Assembly (NCBI RefSeq): GCF_004405125.1
Contig: NZ_SORX01000008.1
Span: 30,958-94,957, forward strand
From: Jeotgalibacillus salarius
GTDB taxonomy: Bacteria; Bacillota; Bacilli; Bacillales; Jeotgalibacillaceae
DNA length: 64,000 nucleotides
Direction of reading: 5' to 3'
Shown: positions 25,925-34,912 of the stretch, in pieces
Layout of the letters: each line of letters opens with the position of its first letter
How positions within the stretch are numbered: the stretch's first letter is position 1
Notes under the pieces: model-generated
Seen by the model: only the letters and a program-made list of their open reading frames with translations
What the model was told of the DNA's origin: nothing
Database searches by the model: none
Position numbers and translations under genes: made by a program

Positions 25925-27186
25925 CTTTCAATATCTTCATCATCTTTTATGCCATCTATCATCCGCTTTTCAATACGGACTTTTGTAATTTTGTTCTTTT
26001 CCATCTCGAGCACTGAAATGCGCAAATGCTGATAATCGAATTCATCGCCTTCTTCAGGAAGGTGCCCGATTTCTTTTAACACAAATCCGGCAAGTACATC
26101 CTGTTCTTCAGGAATTTTAGTAGAAAACACTTCATTCAGTCGATGAATATTCAGTTTACCATGACAAACAATGGTTCTTTCTGTCAGTTCATCAATCCAC
26201 GACTCTTCTTCATCATCATTTTCATCAGCAATTTCCTGACCGATCATTGCCTCGATAATATCTTCATGCGTGATAATTCCGAGTGTCCCGCCATATTCAT
26301 CCAGCACGATCGCAAAATGTTTTTTTGCCTGGAGCATGCGTTTGAAAATGCGTTCAATAGAAGTTGACTCTACCGTGAACAATGGATCATCATCCATAAA
26401 ATCCGTTAACGGACGTTCCGGAGATAGCGACCACTCAATGACCAGCTTGGAGTGGAACACACCAACAATGTTGTCCATATTTTCTTTGTATACAGGATAG
26501 CGTGTATACGGATTATCGATCACATAGTCACGTACTTCCTCGTATGTTGTTTCAAGCGGAATGCCAATCACATCGACACGCGGCGTTTTCATTGCATCGC
26601 CTACGTCTTTTTTCTGAAAGTCGAGCACACCTTTAATACGAAGTGATTCATCACCCATGAAGGTTCCTTCGGTTGAAGCGATATCAACCATGGTACGCAG
26701 TTCTTCTTTCGTAATCGTCGCTTCTTTAATATCACCTTTTGATAAAATTCGAATCACAACATTGGTAAATTTAGATAAGAACCATGTAATCGGTTTAAAT
26801 ATAGTCATTAAAACACGAATGACTGGTGCAACAACATAGGCAACCCGATCCGCAAAAGTTGCAGCAATTGTTTTTGGCAGCACTTCGGCGAAGATGATTA
26901 ATGTAACTGTCAGAACTCCAGTTGCAAGTGCAACCTCAATGCCGTAATCAATCGCAATGATTGTGACAAGTACTGGTAAGAGAATATTTGAAATGTTGTT
27001 TCCGATCAGGATTGTGGTAATCATCTGATCCGGTTTTGAGACTTGCTTTAACAGCTTTTCAGCCGCACGATCACCCTGCTCTGCACGCGTTTTCACTTTC
27101 ATTTTGTTAACAGCAGTAAGAGCCGTCTCACTTCCTGATAAAAAAAACGAAGCTAAAAGCAAAGCAGCTATGGCTATAAATTCCAA
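25921..27186 (-). CDS. CNNM/CorC-HlyC family transporter protein
   Basis: A 421-residue membrane protein: a DUF21/CNNM domain with four hydrophobic segments (residues 1-190), a CBS pair (about 205-330, with PRVDVIGIPLETTYEEV and FAIVLDEYGGTLGIITHEDI) and a C-terminal CorC/HlyC domain. Members affect Mg2+ or Co2+ efflux, although annotated as hemolysins. The start is a TTG 7 nt behind AGGAGG. It is monocistronic. Confidence 0.9.
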   Translation of the reverse strand: MEFIAIAALLLASFFLSGSETALTAVNKMKVKTRAEQGDRAAEKLLKQVSKPDQMITTILIGNNISNILLPVLVTIIAIDYGIEVALATGVLTVTLIIFAEVLPKTIAATFADRVAYVVAPVIRVLMTIFKPITWFLSKFTNVVIRILSKGDIKEATITKEELRTMVDIASTEGTFMGDESLRIKGVLDFQKKDVGDAMKTPRVDVIGIPLETTYEEVRDYVIDNPYTRYPVYKENMDNIVGVFHSKLVIEWSLSPERPLTDFMDDDPLFTVESTSIERIFKRMLQAKKHFAIVLDEYGGTLGIITHEDIIEAMIGQEIADENDDEEESWIDELTERTIVCHGKLNIHRLNEVFSTKIPEEQDVLAGFVLKEIGHLPEEGDEFDYQHLRISVLEMEKNKITKVRIEKRMIDGIKDDEDIES

Positions 27187-27811
27187 CGATATTCCTCCTG
27201 ATTAATTAGCGATATGTAAAAAATATAGATAAAACTAGCGTATACTATTGGATGTGAAAATTCCACTGTCATTAACTGATAAGTCAATCTTTTTTTAAAA
27301 GTTGGAAAGAAAATTGAAATGTTTTAAAATTAGGGGTAATGTAAAGAGGATTGTCGATCTGTTCACGGGAGTGGCATTACATAATACCTAAAACAACGAA
27401 AGCCCTAGCCTCTCTTTCGTCCTTGCAGCTCCGAAGCTGCGCCAGTGTGGATCAGATATTACTTTAAAACGTTAGATTCGTTCATAAAGTAATCTGGAAT
27501 TTTTTAGTCTGAATTGGTTCGGTGAGATAGAACCTTAGAAGTGCACAGTCATTTGCGTAGTAGTTTGAAGTACTGTCTCCGGGCAACGTACCCGGCTTTT
27601 TATAGAGGGTTTTGCTTCAATCGGTGAAATAGCTTAACTGCTTAGCGTACTCAGAAGATGAGCCGCTGAATTCAGGCCTTGAAACTCCAGACCTTGTTAT
27701 TTAATTATGGCGGTTGGCGTGTCCGCCGAACAACCGCTCCCGTAAAACGATCAACCAATAGCATAACAGACTGCCTATAAGCTGTCAACATTTTATTAAG
27801 GAGTGTTTAAA
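27187..27811. other. 625-bp gap with several hairpins, no gene
   Basis: No convincing ORF on either strand. Visible structures are ACGAAAG / CTTTCGT (27397-27420), GCAGCT CCGA AGCTGC (27425-27440), a long AT-rich terminator-like stem followed by TTTTTT (27453-27512), and CCGGG / CCCGG followed by CTTTTT (27579-27601). The order hairpin, hairpin, terminator suggests a small transcript of unknown type. It does not match riboswitch cores I know. Confidence 0.4.
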
Positions 27812-29185
27812 ATGGCATTAGATCAATATTTCAAGGACAATCGTGAACGACATTTAGCAGAACTGACAGAATGGTTATCCATCCCGAGTGTCAGTTCACT
27901 GTCGGAACATAAGCAGGATACGTTAAAAGGCGGTGAGTGGATCGCAAATAACCTGCGGGAAATCGGCATGGAGAACGTGCAGATCATTCCGACTGCCGGC
28001 CATCCGGTTGTCTATGGTGACTGGCTCCACGCAGAAGCTGCGCCAACTGTGCTTGTATACGGTCATTATGATGTACAGCCTGTTGATCCGCTTCACTTAT
28101 GGGAAACAGAACCTTTCCAGCCTGCCATTCGTGATAATAAAATCTTTGCACGCGGTGCCACGGATGATAAAGGACAATCCTTTATGCATGTCAAAGCAGT
28201 TGAAGCACTGTTAAAAGAGCATGGAAAGCTTCCTGTGAATTTGAAGTTTTTAATAGAAGGAGAAGAAGAGATCGGCAGTGTAAACCTTCCGGAATTTGTT
28301 GAGGAAAATCAGGATTTGCTGTCATCTGATGTCGTGGTTATTTCAGATACAGGCATGCAGGAAAAAGGGCAGCCGGCCATTTGCTACGGCCTGCGCGGTC
28401 TTGCAGGTGTTCAAATCGATGTTAAAGGGGCAAAAGGAGATCTTCATTCGGGACTCTACGGAGGCGCAGTACAAAATGCACTTCATGCACTTGTTCAGCT
28501 GCTCGACTCATTTCGTGATGAAAATGGCGTCATTCAGGTAGACCGCTTTTACGATAAAGTCGAGCCTTTGTCAGATGATGAGAGAACAGCTTACGATGCC
28601 CTTAACTTCTCTGATGAAGCTTTGAAGACAGAACTTGAAGTGGATGCGCTTTTTGGTGAAAAAGGCTATACCTCACTCGAGCGCATGTGGACGCGTCCAA
28701 CGCTTGAAATCAATGGGATGTGGGGCGGCTTTGAAGGTGAAGGCATTAAAACGGTTCTGCCAAACGAAGCACATGCAAAAATCACATGCCGTCTTGTACC
28801 GCATCAGGACCCGGATGAAATCGTGGAGCTTCTGACTAAACACGTCGAGGCGCATACGCCACCGGGTGTGAAGGTTAAAGTCACACCATTTGATAAAGGT
28901 GCTCCTTACGTAACACCGTATGATCACCCTGCAATTCAGGCTGCCGGAAAGTCTTACGAGCGTGTGTACGGTGTACCAACCCAGTTTATCCGAGGCGGCG
29001 GTTCCATTCCAATCGTGGCAGTATTTGACCAGATTCTGCAGAAGCCGATCGTGCTGATGGGATTCGGTCTGCCGGGTGAGAATTTCCACGCACCGAATGA
29101 ACATTTTCACCTCGAGAACTTTGATCAGGGGCTGCGTGTGATTGCTGATTATTACAACACGCTTGCTGATGTGTTGAAGAAGTAA
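27812..29185 (+). CDS. M20-family dipeptidase
   Basis: A 457-residue cytoplasmic metallopeptidase. Di-zinc ligands are visible in VLVYGHYDVQP, RGATDDKGQ, IEGEEEIGS and VVISDTGM, and the lid-domain insertion YGGAVQNALHALVQLLDSF is typical of the family. It cleaves dipeptides or related N-acyl amino acids. The ATG at 27812 has AAGGAGTG upstream; a TTG-like earlier codon is less likely. It is monocistronic with a clear terminator. Confidence 0.92.
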   Translation: MALDQYFKDNRERHLAELTEWLSIPSVSSLSEHKQDTLKGGEWIANNLREIGMENVQIIPTAGHPVVYGDWLHAEAAPTVLVYGHYDVQPVDPLHLWETEPFQPAIRDNKIFARGATDDKGQSFMHVKAVEALLKEHGKLPVNLKFLIEGEEEIGSVNLPEFVEENQDLLSSDVVVISDTGMQEKGQPAICYGLRGLAGVQIDVKGAKGDLHSGLYGGAVQNALHALVQLLDSFRDENGVIQVDRFYDKVEPLSDDERTAYDALNFSDEALKTELEVDALFGEKGYTSLERMWTRPTLEINGMWGGFEGEGIKTVLPNEAHAKITCRLVPHQDPDEIVELLTKHVEAHTPPGVKVKVTPFDKGAPYVTPYDHPAIQAAGKSYERVYGVPTQFIRGGGSIPIVAVFDQILQKPIVLMGFGLPGENFHAPNEHFHLENFDQGLRVIADYYNTLADVLKK

Positions 29186-29195
29186 TAGATTGATG

Positions 29196-29228
29196 ACCGC
29201 CGCTCGTTTGGCAGAGCGGCGGTTTTTT
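29196..29228 (+). terminator. Dipeptidase terminator
   Basis: ACCGCCGCTC GTTTGGCA GAGCGGCGGT followed by TTTTTAT, 11 bp behind the stop codon. Confidence 0.92.
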
Positions 29229-29255
29229 ATAACACAAGCGAATGGCAGCGGACTG

Positions 29256-29358
29256 GGATAGGACTATTTACACTAAAACCGCAAATTTCTTTTTGAACTC
29301 ACAAACTCCCTCCTCTAACTCACAACCTCTTATCTGAAGTTCTCAGCAGGACCCATAT
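29256..29358 (-). repeat. 21-nt period array, TTTGTGAGTT core, minus strand
   Basis: On the plus strand units begin at 29275, 29296, 29317 and 29338. The two central ones read AACTCACAAACTCC and AACTCACAACCTCT (minus-strand core KTTGTGAGTT); the outer two are degenerate. The minus-strand end box AGTGTAAATAGTCCTATCC lies at 29256-29274. It is the same core type as the array at 50401-50526. Confidence 0.75.
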
Positions 29359-29467
29359 TTTTATTCCTGCATTTATCGGCATGAACATTCTCCTGTACCA
29401 TCAATCGAATCAAATTTAATTTTTTTTGCATATACTACATCATTCTGAACAAAGGAGAGGATTTTTT

Positions 29468-29683
29468 TTGAACGGACAACAGCCATCATTTGTAAGTCAT
29501 TATGACCCTTACGTCTATCAGGCATTAAACACTTTAGTAGGTAAACCGATTACCGTACAGACGACTAAAAACCCGGTACAGGGAATGCTGTCAAGCGTCG
29601 CACCGGATCATATAGTCATTGAGATCAATGAAGTTCCCTTTTTCATCCGTACACAGGAAATCGTATGGATTTCACCGTTTTAA
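29468..29683 (+). CDS. YuzF-like DUF2642 protein
   Basis: A 71-residue cytoplasmic protein with an LSM-like fold predicted for DUF2642: LVGKPITVQTTKNPVQGML, APDHIVIEINEVPFFIRT and EIVWISP. Spore-forming Bacillales carry several such small proteins, some in spore coats. The TTG at 29468 lies behind AAAGGAGAGG; upstream codons give no better start. It lies 62 bp before the Mn catalase gene and may be cotranscribed. Confidence 0.75.
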   Translation: MNGQQPSFVSHYDPYVYQALNTLVGKPITVQTTKNPVQGMLSSVAPDHIVIEINEVPFFIRTQEIVWISPF

Positions 29684-29745
29684 AAGCATAATCCGTTCTC
29701 ACGCTTCATACAGTTAGCAGAGCTTCCATTTCGAGGAGGGACTGC

Positions 29746-30639
29746 ATGTTTAAGCGCGTGAACAAACTGCTGATTGATCTGCCGGCACCTGAATATGGTG
29801 ATGCGAATGCCGCGGCGGCCGTTCAGGAACTGCTCGGCGGTAAATTTGGTGAAATGTCTACATTAAATAATTATATGTATCAGTCATTTAACTTCAGGCA
29901 AAAGCATAAGCTGAAGCCGTTTTATGATCTTGTTGCCAGTATTACTGCCGAAGAATTCGGTCATGTTGAGCTGGTCAGCAACACGATTAATCTCGTATCT
30001 AAAGGAACGTCCTTTACAGCTGAACCTGATCTAACACCACTTCACAATGCAAAAGATATGCGAAATACTTATTCATTCATTGCAACAGCTCAGACTTCAC
30101 TCGCCGGGGACTCAATGGGAAATGCCTGGCGTGGCGATTATGTATTTTCAAGCGGGAATCTTGTGCTGGATCTCCTGCATAACTTCTTTTTGGAAATCGG
30201 AGCAAGAACACACAAAATGCGCGTCTATGAAATGACAGATCACCCGACTGCGCGCGAAATGATCGGCTATCTGCTTGTGCGGGGAGGCGTTCACATTCTT
30301 GCATATGCAAAAGCAATCGAAATCGCAACCGGCACTGATCTGACAAAGATGCTCCCGATCCCAAATATGGATAACCGGGTATTTGACCATGCCAGAAAGT
30401 ACGAAGATCAGGGTGTGGGTAACGTCCTGTTTACCTGGAGTGACAATGATTATAAAGATATTAATCAGATTTGGAAAGGCACGAATCCCGCAAATGGACA
30501 GCCGCTGATCGTGAAGGAAGGCATTCCGGAAGGCGGCGGCGAAATACCGAATCTCAATGATCTGCCGGAGGAATTTGCACCGGGAATCGACCGTGATTTA
30601 TATGAGCAAATTGCGAAGAGGCTGAAAGAGAATATGTAG
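29746..30639 (+). CDS. Manganese catalase (YdbD-like)
   Basis: A 297-residue di-manganese catalase that removes H2O2. Four-helix ligands are visible in FGEMSTLNNYMYQSFN, ITAEEFGHVELVSNTI, LEIGARTHKMRVYEM and VRGGVHILAYAKAIE. The size matches the Bacillus YdbD group, larger than the spore-coat CotJC proteins. Upstream is GAGGAGGG. A YuzF-like gene precedes it. Confidence 0.93.
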   Translation: MFKRVNKLLIDLPAPEYGDANAAAAVQELLGGKFGEMSTLNNYMYQSFNFRQKHKLKPFYDLVASITAEEFGHVELVSNTINLVSKGTSFTAEPDLTPLHNAKDMRNTYSFIATAQTSLAGDSMGNAWRGDYVFSSGNLVLDLLHNFFLEIGARTHKMRVYEMTDHPTAREMIGYLLVRGGVHILAYAKAIEIATGTDLTKMLPIPNMDNRVFDHARKYEDQGVGNVLFTWSDNDYKDINQIWKGTNPANGQPLIVKEGIPEGGGEIPNLNDLPEEFAPGIDRDLYEQIAKRLKENM

Positions 30640-30694
30640 GCACCGTTTCCTTTTCTTTGATATGATGAAGGAAAATGAAACGGGGTATTTTAGT

Positions 30695-30886
30695 ATGAAT
30701 GGGCAAAAGCGCAGCGATATCGCTGCTGGTAAGCAGGTTGATATTGTATTGAAAAAAGACCAGCGTTCAGGGAATCTGACGACTGGTACAGTAAAAGATA
30801 TATTAACAAATTCACCAAGCCATCCCCACGGCATCAAAGTGCGTCTTGAAGACGGACAGGTTGGCCGTGTGAAGAAGGTTTATTGA
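30695..30886 (+). CDS. YwbE-family small protein (DUF2196)
   Basis: A 63-residue basic protein, MNGQKRSDIAAGKQVDIVLK at the start and HGIKVRLEDGQVGRVKKVY at the end, matching the YwbE family of unknown function. In Bacillus subtilis ywbE is next to ywbD, and a YwbD-like methyltransferase is encoded 3 kb away here. The ATG at 30695 follows CGGGGTA; an earlier ATG at 30662 lies in the probable promoter. Confidence 0.82.
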   Translation: MNGQKRSDIAAGKQVDIVLKKDQRSGNLTTGTVKDILTNSPSHPHGIKVRLEDGQVGRVKKVY

Positions 30887-30896
30887 TTTTGGTGAT

Positions 30897-30935
30897 TCGG
30901 CGGTTCGGGAGGCTGACTTCCGGATCGCTTTTTTG
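30897..30935 (+). terminator. Imperfect terminator behind ywbE-like gene
   Basis: GCGGTTCGGGAG pairs imperfectly with CTTCCGGATCGC, followed by TTTTTTG. Confidence 0.6.
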
Positions 30936-30944
30936 TTTAGCAGA

Positions 30945-31089
30945 GGTAGGTCTAATTACACTTTGCTACGAATCGTCTGCATTTTTCTAAGAACTTCACA
31001 TTTTATTCTAAGAACATGAGGTGTTCTTCTTTGAACACCATCATTTTTTCTAAGAACAATCAAGTTCATTCTCCGAACACAAAGCCAAT
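30945..31089 (-). repeat. 21-nt period array, GTTCTTAGAA core, minus strand
   Basis: Plus-strand units begin exactly at 30985, 31006, 31027, 31048 and 31069, each TTCTNNGAAC plus 11 variable bases, with a degenerate unit at 30964. On the minus strand the array starts 19 nt behind the helicase stop and ends in AGTGTAATTAGACCTACC (30962-30945). The units are open in one frame and the last one runs into GTG TAA. Confidence 0.85.
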
Positions 31090-31108
31090 CACCCTCCGCC
31101 TACCCCAA

Positions 31109-33355
31109 TTACTTCCACTCTTCCGGCAGCAGCTTCCGATATTGCGCCGTCAAATACCGGTCATCAATCAGCAGCAGGATCCCGGTATCCTCTTCAGTCC
31201 GGATCAGCCGTCCGCCAGCCTGGAGCACTTTATTCATACCAGGGAAAACATACGCATACTGATAGCCATTCAAGCCTTTTTCCTGAAAATACTTCTTCAT
31301 TTCATCCCGCTCAGGATTTATCTGTGGCAAACCTACGCCAACGACTGCCACACCGGTTAATTGTTCACCCGGCAGGTCAACACCTTCTGAAAACACGCCT
31401 CCAAGTACGGCAAACGCTGCAATTCTCTCTCCACTTTTAAATGCAGCAAGAAACTCATCACGCTCGGCTTCCCCCATCCCTGAAGACTGCATCATCAGTT
31501 CAACGCCTTTCACACCTTCTTCCTCAAAATACTCATAAGCCATTTTCATATAGGCATATGATGGGAAAAAGATCATGAAGTTACCCGAGTGACGTTCAAT
31601 TGCATGTCTCAGTTCATCAGTAATACTTTTAATCGTCGCTTCCCGGTCTTTATATTTCGTTGATACCGCAACCTTTTTCACTTCAATCTGCTCTTTTGCA
31701 AAAGGTGATGGCAAATCAAGATTAAAATCTTCCTGCTCTCCGCCAAGCATAGTTCTGATATAAGAAACAGGCTGAAGTGTTGCACTAAAGAAAACTGACG
31801 CTCTGTACCCTTTCGCCGATCCCTGGATAAATGCTGATGGATCCATGCAGACAATTTTGATTAACACATCATTTCTCATCTTCTGAATATACGTGTAAAA
31901 GCGTTCATCTGCCTGCTCAGCAGCTGCAATGAGCTGTCTCACTGCAAAATACTGCTCAATGATCTGTTCATCGCGCACGCCAGACTGGACAAGACGTTCC
32001 GCTTCCGAGTAAAACACCTGAACAGCTTCCAGCCATTCTTCCGGCAGTTCATGCACAATGGCAAACGACTCATCCAATCCCTTTTTCACTTCAAGAAACG
32101 CTTTGTTAACGCTTTTTGCAGCCTGCTGCAGAGACGGATGCTGATCATTTCGGCTGAGCTGCAGAAAAGGGGCTTTCATTAATGAAGCTGAATACATACT
32201 ACTTGCGCGGTCAGGAAGGTTATGTGCCTCATCCACCAGCAGTACAGCCCGGCTTTTCTGTTCACCTGCCATGCGTTTTCTTGAAACCCGCGGGTCAAAT
32301 ACATAATTATAATCACCAATCATCGCATCAGTCAGATAAGAAAGGTCCATCGAAAATTCAAATGGACAGACACGATGCTTCATCGCATACGCTTCAATCA
32401 CTTTGCGTGTCATCAGTGTTTCATGCTCAAGAATGTCCATCATCGCGCCATTAATGCGGTCAAAATGGCCGTCCGCAAACTCACAGTATTCCTTCTGGCA
32501 GATCGTTTTTTCCTTAAAACATATTTTATCTTTTGCTGTCATTGATACAGCGGACATTTTCAGCCCTTTACTTTCCATTAGACCAAAAGCTTCTTCAGCT
32601 GCAATACGCGTTGTCGTTTTGGCAGTCGTGTACACGATCTGATTTACTTTCCCTTCCCCTGCAGCTTTTATAGCGGGAAAAAGCGTTGATATCGTCTTAC
32701 CGATTCCGGTTGGCGCCTGTGCAAACAGTTTCGCTTTTTCATCAATCGTTTTATAAACAGCTCCCGCTAATTTCCGCTGTCCCGGTCTGAACGAATCGAA
32801 TGGAAAACTGAATGTTTCAATCGAAGCCTGTCGATCATCTTTCAGACGCTGCATCAGTAAAGCAAACGGCTCGTAAATCCGCACCATTTCAATGACTTTT
32901 TCTTCTAAAAAAGATGCGCTGTATGATTCGGTAAAGCGTTTTTCTTCATGTGTGGATGACTGCACGTATGTAACCTGTACTCCGATACTTTCAAGCGCCA
33001 GTTCTTCAGTTAAAATCCATGCATAAACAAACGCCTGCGCTTGGTGGACTTCTGCAGGCGATTCTATGTCTTCAAGCTGTCTTGAGGTAGATTTAATCTC
33101 ATCGACAATATATCCGTCCTCACGCTTCAGCAGTCCGTCACAGCGTCCTTCTAAAATGAACTTTTTGCCTTCAAGATCGAGTTCGCGTGACAGGAATTTC
33201 TCTTTTTCATCTTCTTCACCATAAGTTTTCTGGATCGCCTGATGGATTCTGGTTCCTTCCATCATTGCGTTGGCACTGCCTATCGCAGCATCAATACTGC
33301 CGCTGCGGTGTACGTATTCGGCGAGTCTTCTTGCAGATAAAGAAACCGGCTCCAT
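31109..33355 (-). CDS. DinG/XPD-like helicase with N-terminal nuclease-like domain
   Basis: A 748-residue protein. Residues 1-170 look like a RecB/Cas4-type PD-(D/E)XK domain: GTRIHQAIQKTY, EGRCDGLLKREDGYIVDEIKST. Helicase motifs follow: APTGIGKTISTLFPA, VDEAHNLPD and FFSATLQP, with AGGRLIRTEEDTG near the end. Four cysteines between motif I and II (DKICFKEKTICQKEYC and HRVCPF) fit an XPD-type Fe-S cluster. Predicted 5'-3' DNA helicase in repair. The ATG at 33355 follows AAAGGAGGTCACCC. Confidence 0.9.
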   Translation of the reverse strand: MEPVSLSARRLAEYVHRSGSIDAAIGSANAMMEGTRIHQAIQKTYGEEDEKEKFLSRELDLEGKKFILEGRCDGLLKREDGYIVDEIKSTSRQLEDIESPAEVHQAQAFVYAWILTEELALESIGVQVTYVQSSTHEEKRFTESYSASFLEEKVIEMVRIYEPFALLMQRLKDDRQASIETFSFPFDSFRPGQRKLAGAVYKTIDEKAKLFAQAPTGIGKTISTLFPAIKAAGEGKVNQIVYTTAKTTTRIAAEEAFGLMESKGLKMSAVSMTAKDKICFKEKTICQKEYCEFADGHFDRINGAMMDILEHETLMTRKVIEAYAMKHRVCPFEFSMDLSYLTDAMIGDYNYVFDPRVSRKRMAGEQKSRAVLLVDEAHNLPDRASSMYSASLMKAPFLQLSRNDQHPSLQQAAKSVNKAFLEVKKGLDESFAIVHELPEEWLEAVQVFYSEAERLVQSGVRDEQIIEQYFAVRQLIAAAEQADERFYTYIQKMRNDVLIKIVCMDPSAFIQGSAKGYRASVFFSATLQPVSYIRTMLGGEQEDFNLDLPSPFAKEQIEVKKVAVSTKYKDREATIKSITDELRHAIERHSGNFMIFFPSYAYMKMAYEYFEEEGVKGVELMMQSSGMGEAERDEFLAAFKSGERIAAFAVLGGVFSEGVDLPGEQLTGVAVVGVGLPQINPERDEMKKYFQEKGLNGYQYAYVFPGMNKVLQAGGRLIRTEEDTGILLLIDDRYLTAQYRKLLPEEWK

Positions 33356-33387
33356 CGGGTGACCTCCTTTCAAACATCTGGTTTATG

Positions 33388-33535
33388 AGACGCCGCCCCT
33401 TTCCATAGAGGGCTTCGCTTTCCGTGGGCACGGCGGTGAGCCTCCTCGAGCTTCGCTCTGCGGGGTCTCACCTGTCCCTTCCTGGGGGCGGGATTCTCCG
33501 TCCTCCACTCCAAGGAACAACTGGATTTTTCAAGC
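33388..33535. repeat. MITE-like intergenic repeat, full form
   Basis: Carries GGCGGTGAGCCTCCTCGAGC and TTCGCTCTGCGGGGTCTCAC, identical in the core to the copy at 17864-18000, and ends CCGTCCTCCACTCCAAGG. It lies upstream of the helicase gene. Confidence 0.75.
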
Positions 33536-33629
33536 ACGATCATAATGATCAATCAAAGTCGTATGCACTACGCTGATCTTAGTGGAACACGGCGATCGGT
33601 TTAGCGGATCAGGCATTGAAATACTGTGA

Positions 33630-33728
33630 TTGCTACCGGGCGCCCGGGTGGTTGCTACAAGTTCCCGGGTGGATCGCCACCGCCTGAGTGAAGAATGCTA
33701 CCGCTCTGGCTGGAATTGCTACATTTCC
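33630..33728 (-). repeat. 21-22 nt period array with GCTAC core behind methyltransferase
   Basis: Plus-strand cores GCTAC/GCCAC begin at 33632, 33654, 33676, 33697 and 33718 (spacing 22, 22, 21, 21). It begins about 6 nt behind the methyltransferase stop when read on the minus strand. It is a diverged copy of the array at 15922-16080. It and the preceding repeat account for the 375-bp gap. Confidence 0.8.
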
Positions 33729-33730
33729 AC

Positions 33731-34912
33731 CTATCGCGTCTGTATCACACAGACTTTCAAGTAATCACCTAGGGGGTAGTCTTCTGTTGTGCGGAAGTCT
33801 TCCGGCAATGAATAGGTTTCGATGATTTTGTAGCGTGCGCCTTTTTCTTTAAATGCCTGATCAATAAACGTTTTGAATTTGTTCATGTCGAATGAAGCAG
33901 CATTAGTTGAAGCGACGATGATCCCCTTTTTCTCAGTAATATCGATTGCCTGTTTTACAAGGTTTTTATAATCTTTTGACGCTGAAAATGTATGTTTTTT
34001 CGAACGCGCAAAGCTTGGAGGGTCCATTACGACCAGGTCAAACTTTATCTCATTTTTTACACAGTAATTAAAGTAGCGGAATACATCACGTACCAGGATG
34101 TCCTGCGCTTCATAATCAATTCCGTTCATACTGAACTGCTCAATTGTTTTTGAAACGCTGCGATTGGCAAGGTCCACACTGGTCGTTTTCATTGCACCGC
34201 CAAGTGCTGCAAATACTGAAAAGGCACCTGTATATGAAAAAGTATTCAGCACTGTTTTTCCTTCAGCATATTCGTCACGTATCGCCTTCCGTACATCGCG
34301 CTGATCCAGGAATATACCAGTCATTGCACCATCATTTAGATAAACGGCAAAATGAGCACCGTTTTCTTTTACGATTAACGGAAAGTCAGGACGTTCACCT
34401 TTTACAAAGTCATCATCTTCAACATATTGCCCTTTTGAGTCAAAGCGCTTTTTCTCATAGATACTTTTATAAGAAATGACCTCCTCAAATGCACGGATGA
34501 TTTCATCTCTGAACATATAGATTCCTTCGCTGTACCACGTGAAGAGATAGTGATCTGCATAGTGATCGATCGTCAGACCGCCAATGCCGTCACCTTCGCC
34601 GTTAAACAGGCGGAAAGCATCCGTCTGGTCATCTTCAAAAAATGCATGCCTGTGTTCAGCAGCTTCTTCAATTTTCTTTTTAAAATGTGCTTCGTTGATT
34701 TCTTCCTGGTGATCCCAAGTAAGCAGCCAGCCAGAACCTTTATTCTGTTTTCCAAGGTAACCTCTGGCGATAAACTTTCCACGCGGGTCAATGGCAGTGA
34801 ATATTTTTCCTTCGTCATCAATATCACCCTGCTGCACCATTTCTTTTGTCAGCAGTGGGAAGCCTTCCCGTATTTTTTCTGAATAACCTTTTTTAATCGA
34901 TATTTTTATCAT
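33731..34912 (-). CDS. RlmI/YwbD-like rRNA cytosine methyltransferase
   Basis: A 393-residue SAM-dependent enzyme with an N-terminal PUA-like domain (IKISIKKGYSEKIREGFPLL), a middle domain (FRLFNGEGDGIGGLTIDHYADH) and a Rossmann methyltransferase (VLNTFSYTGAFSVFAALGGA, VVMDPPSFARSKK). It resembles RlmI, which makes m5C in 23S rRNA, and Bacillus YwbD. The ATG at 34912 is 6 nt behind GGAGG. It overlaps the end of the SRPBCC gene by 20 bp, so coupling is likely. Confidence 0.9.
   Translation of the reverse strand: MIKISIKKGYSEKIREGFPLLTKEMVQQGDIDDEGKIFTAIDPRGKFIARGYLGKQNKGSGWLLTWDHQEEINEAHFKKKIEEAAEHRHAFFEDDQTDAFRLFNGEGDGIGGLTIDHYADHYLFTWYSEGIYMFRDEIIRAFEEVISYKSIYEKKRFDSKGQYVEDDDFVKGERPDFPLIVKENGAHFAVYLNDGAMTGIFLDQRDVRKAIRDEYAEGKTVLNTFSYTGAFSVFAALGGAMKTTSVDLANRSVSKTIEQFSMNGIDYEAQDILVRDVFRYFNYCVKNEIKFDLVVMDPPSFARSKKHTFSASKDYKNLVKQAIDITEKKGIIVASTNAASFDMNKFKTFIDQAFKEKGARYKIIETYSLPEDFRTTEDYPLGDYLKVCVIQTR

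Noticed and set aside
27397..27512. Known riboswitch
   Set aside because: I compared by eye with S-box, lysine, glycine, c-di-GMP, ydaO, FMN, cobalamin and preQ1 cores and found no match.
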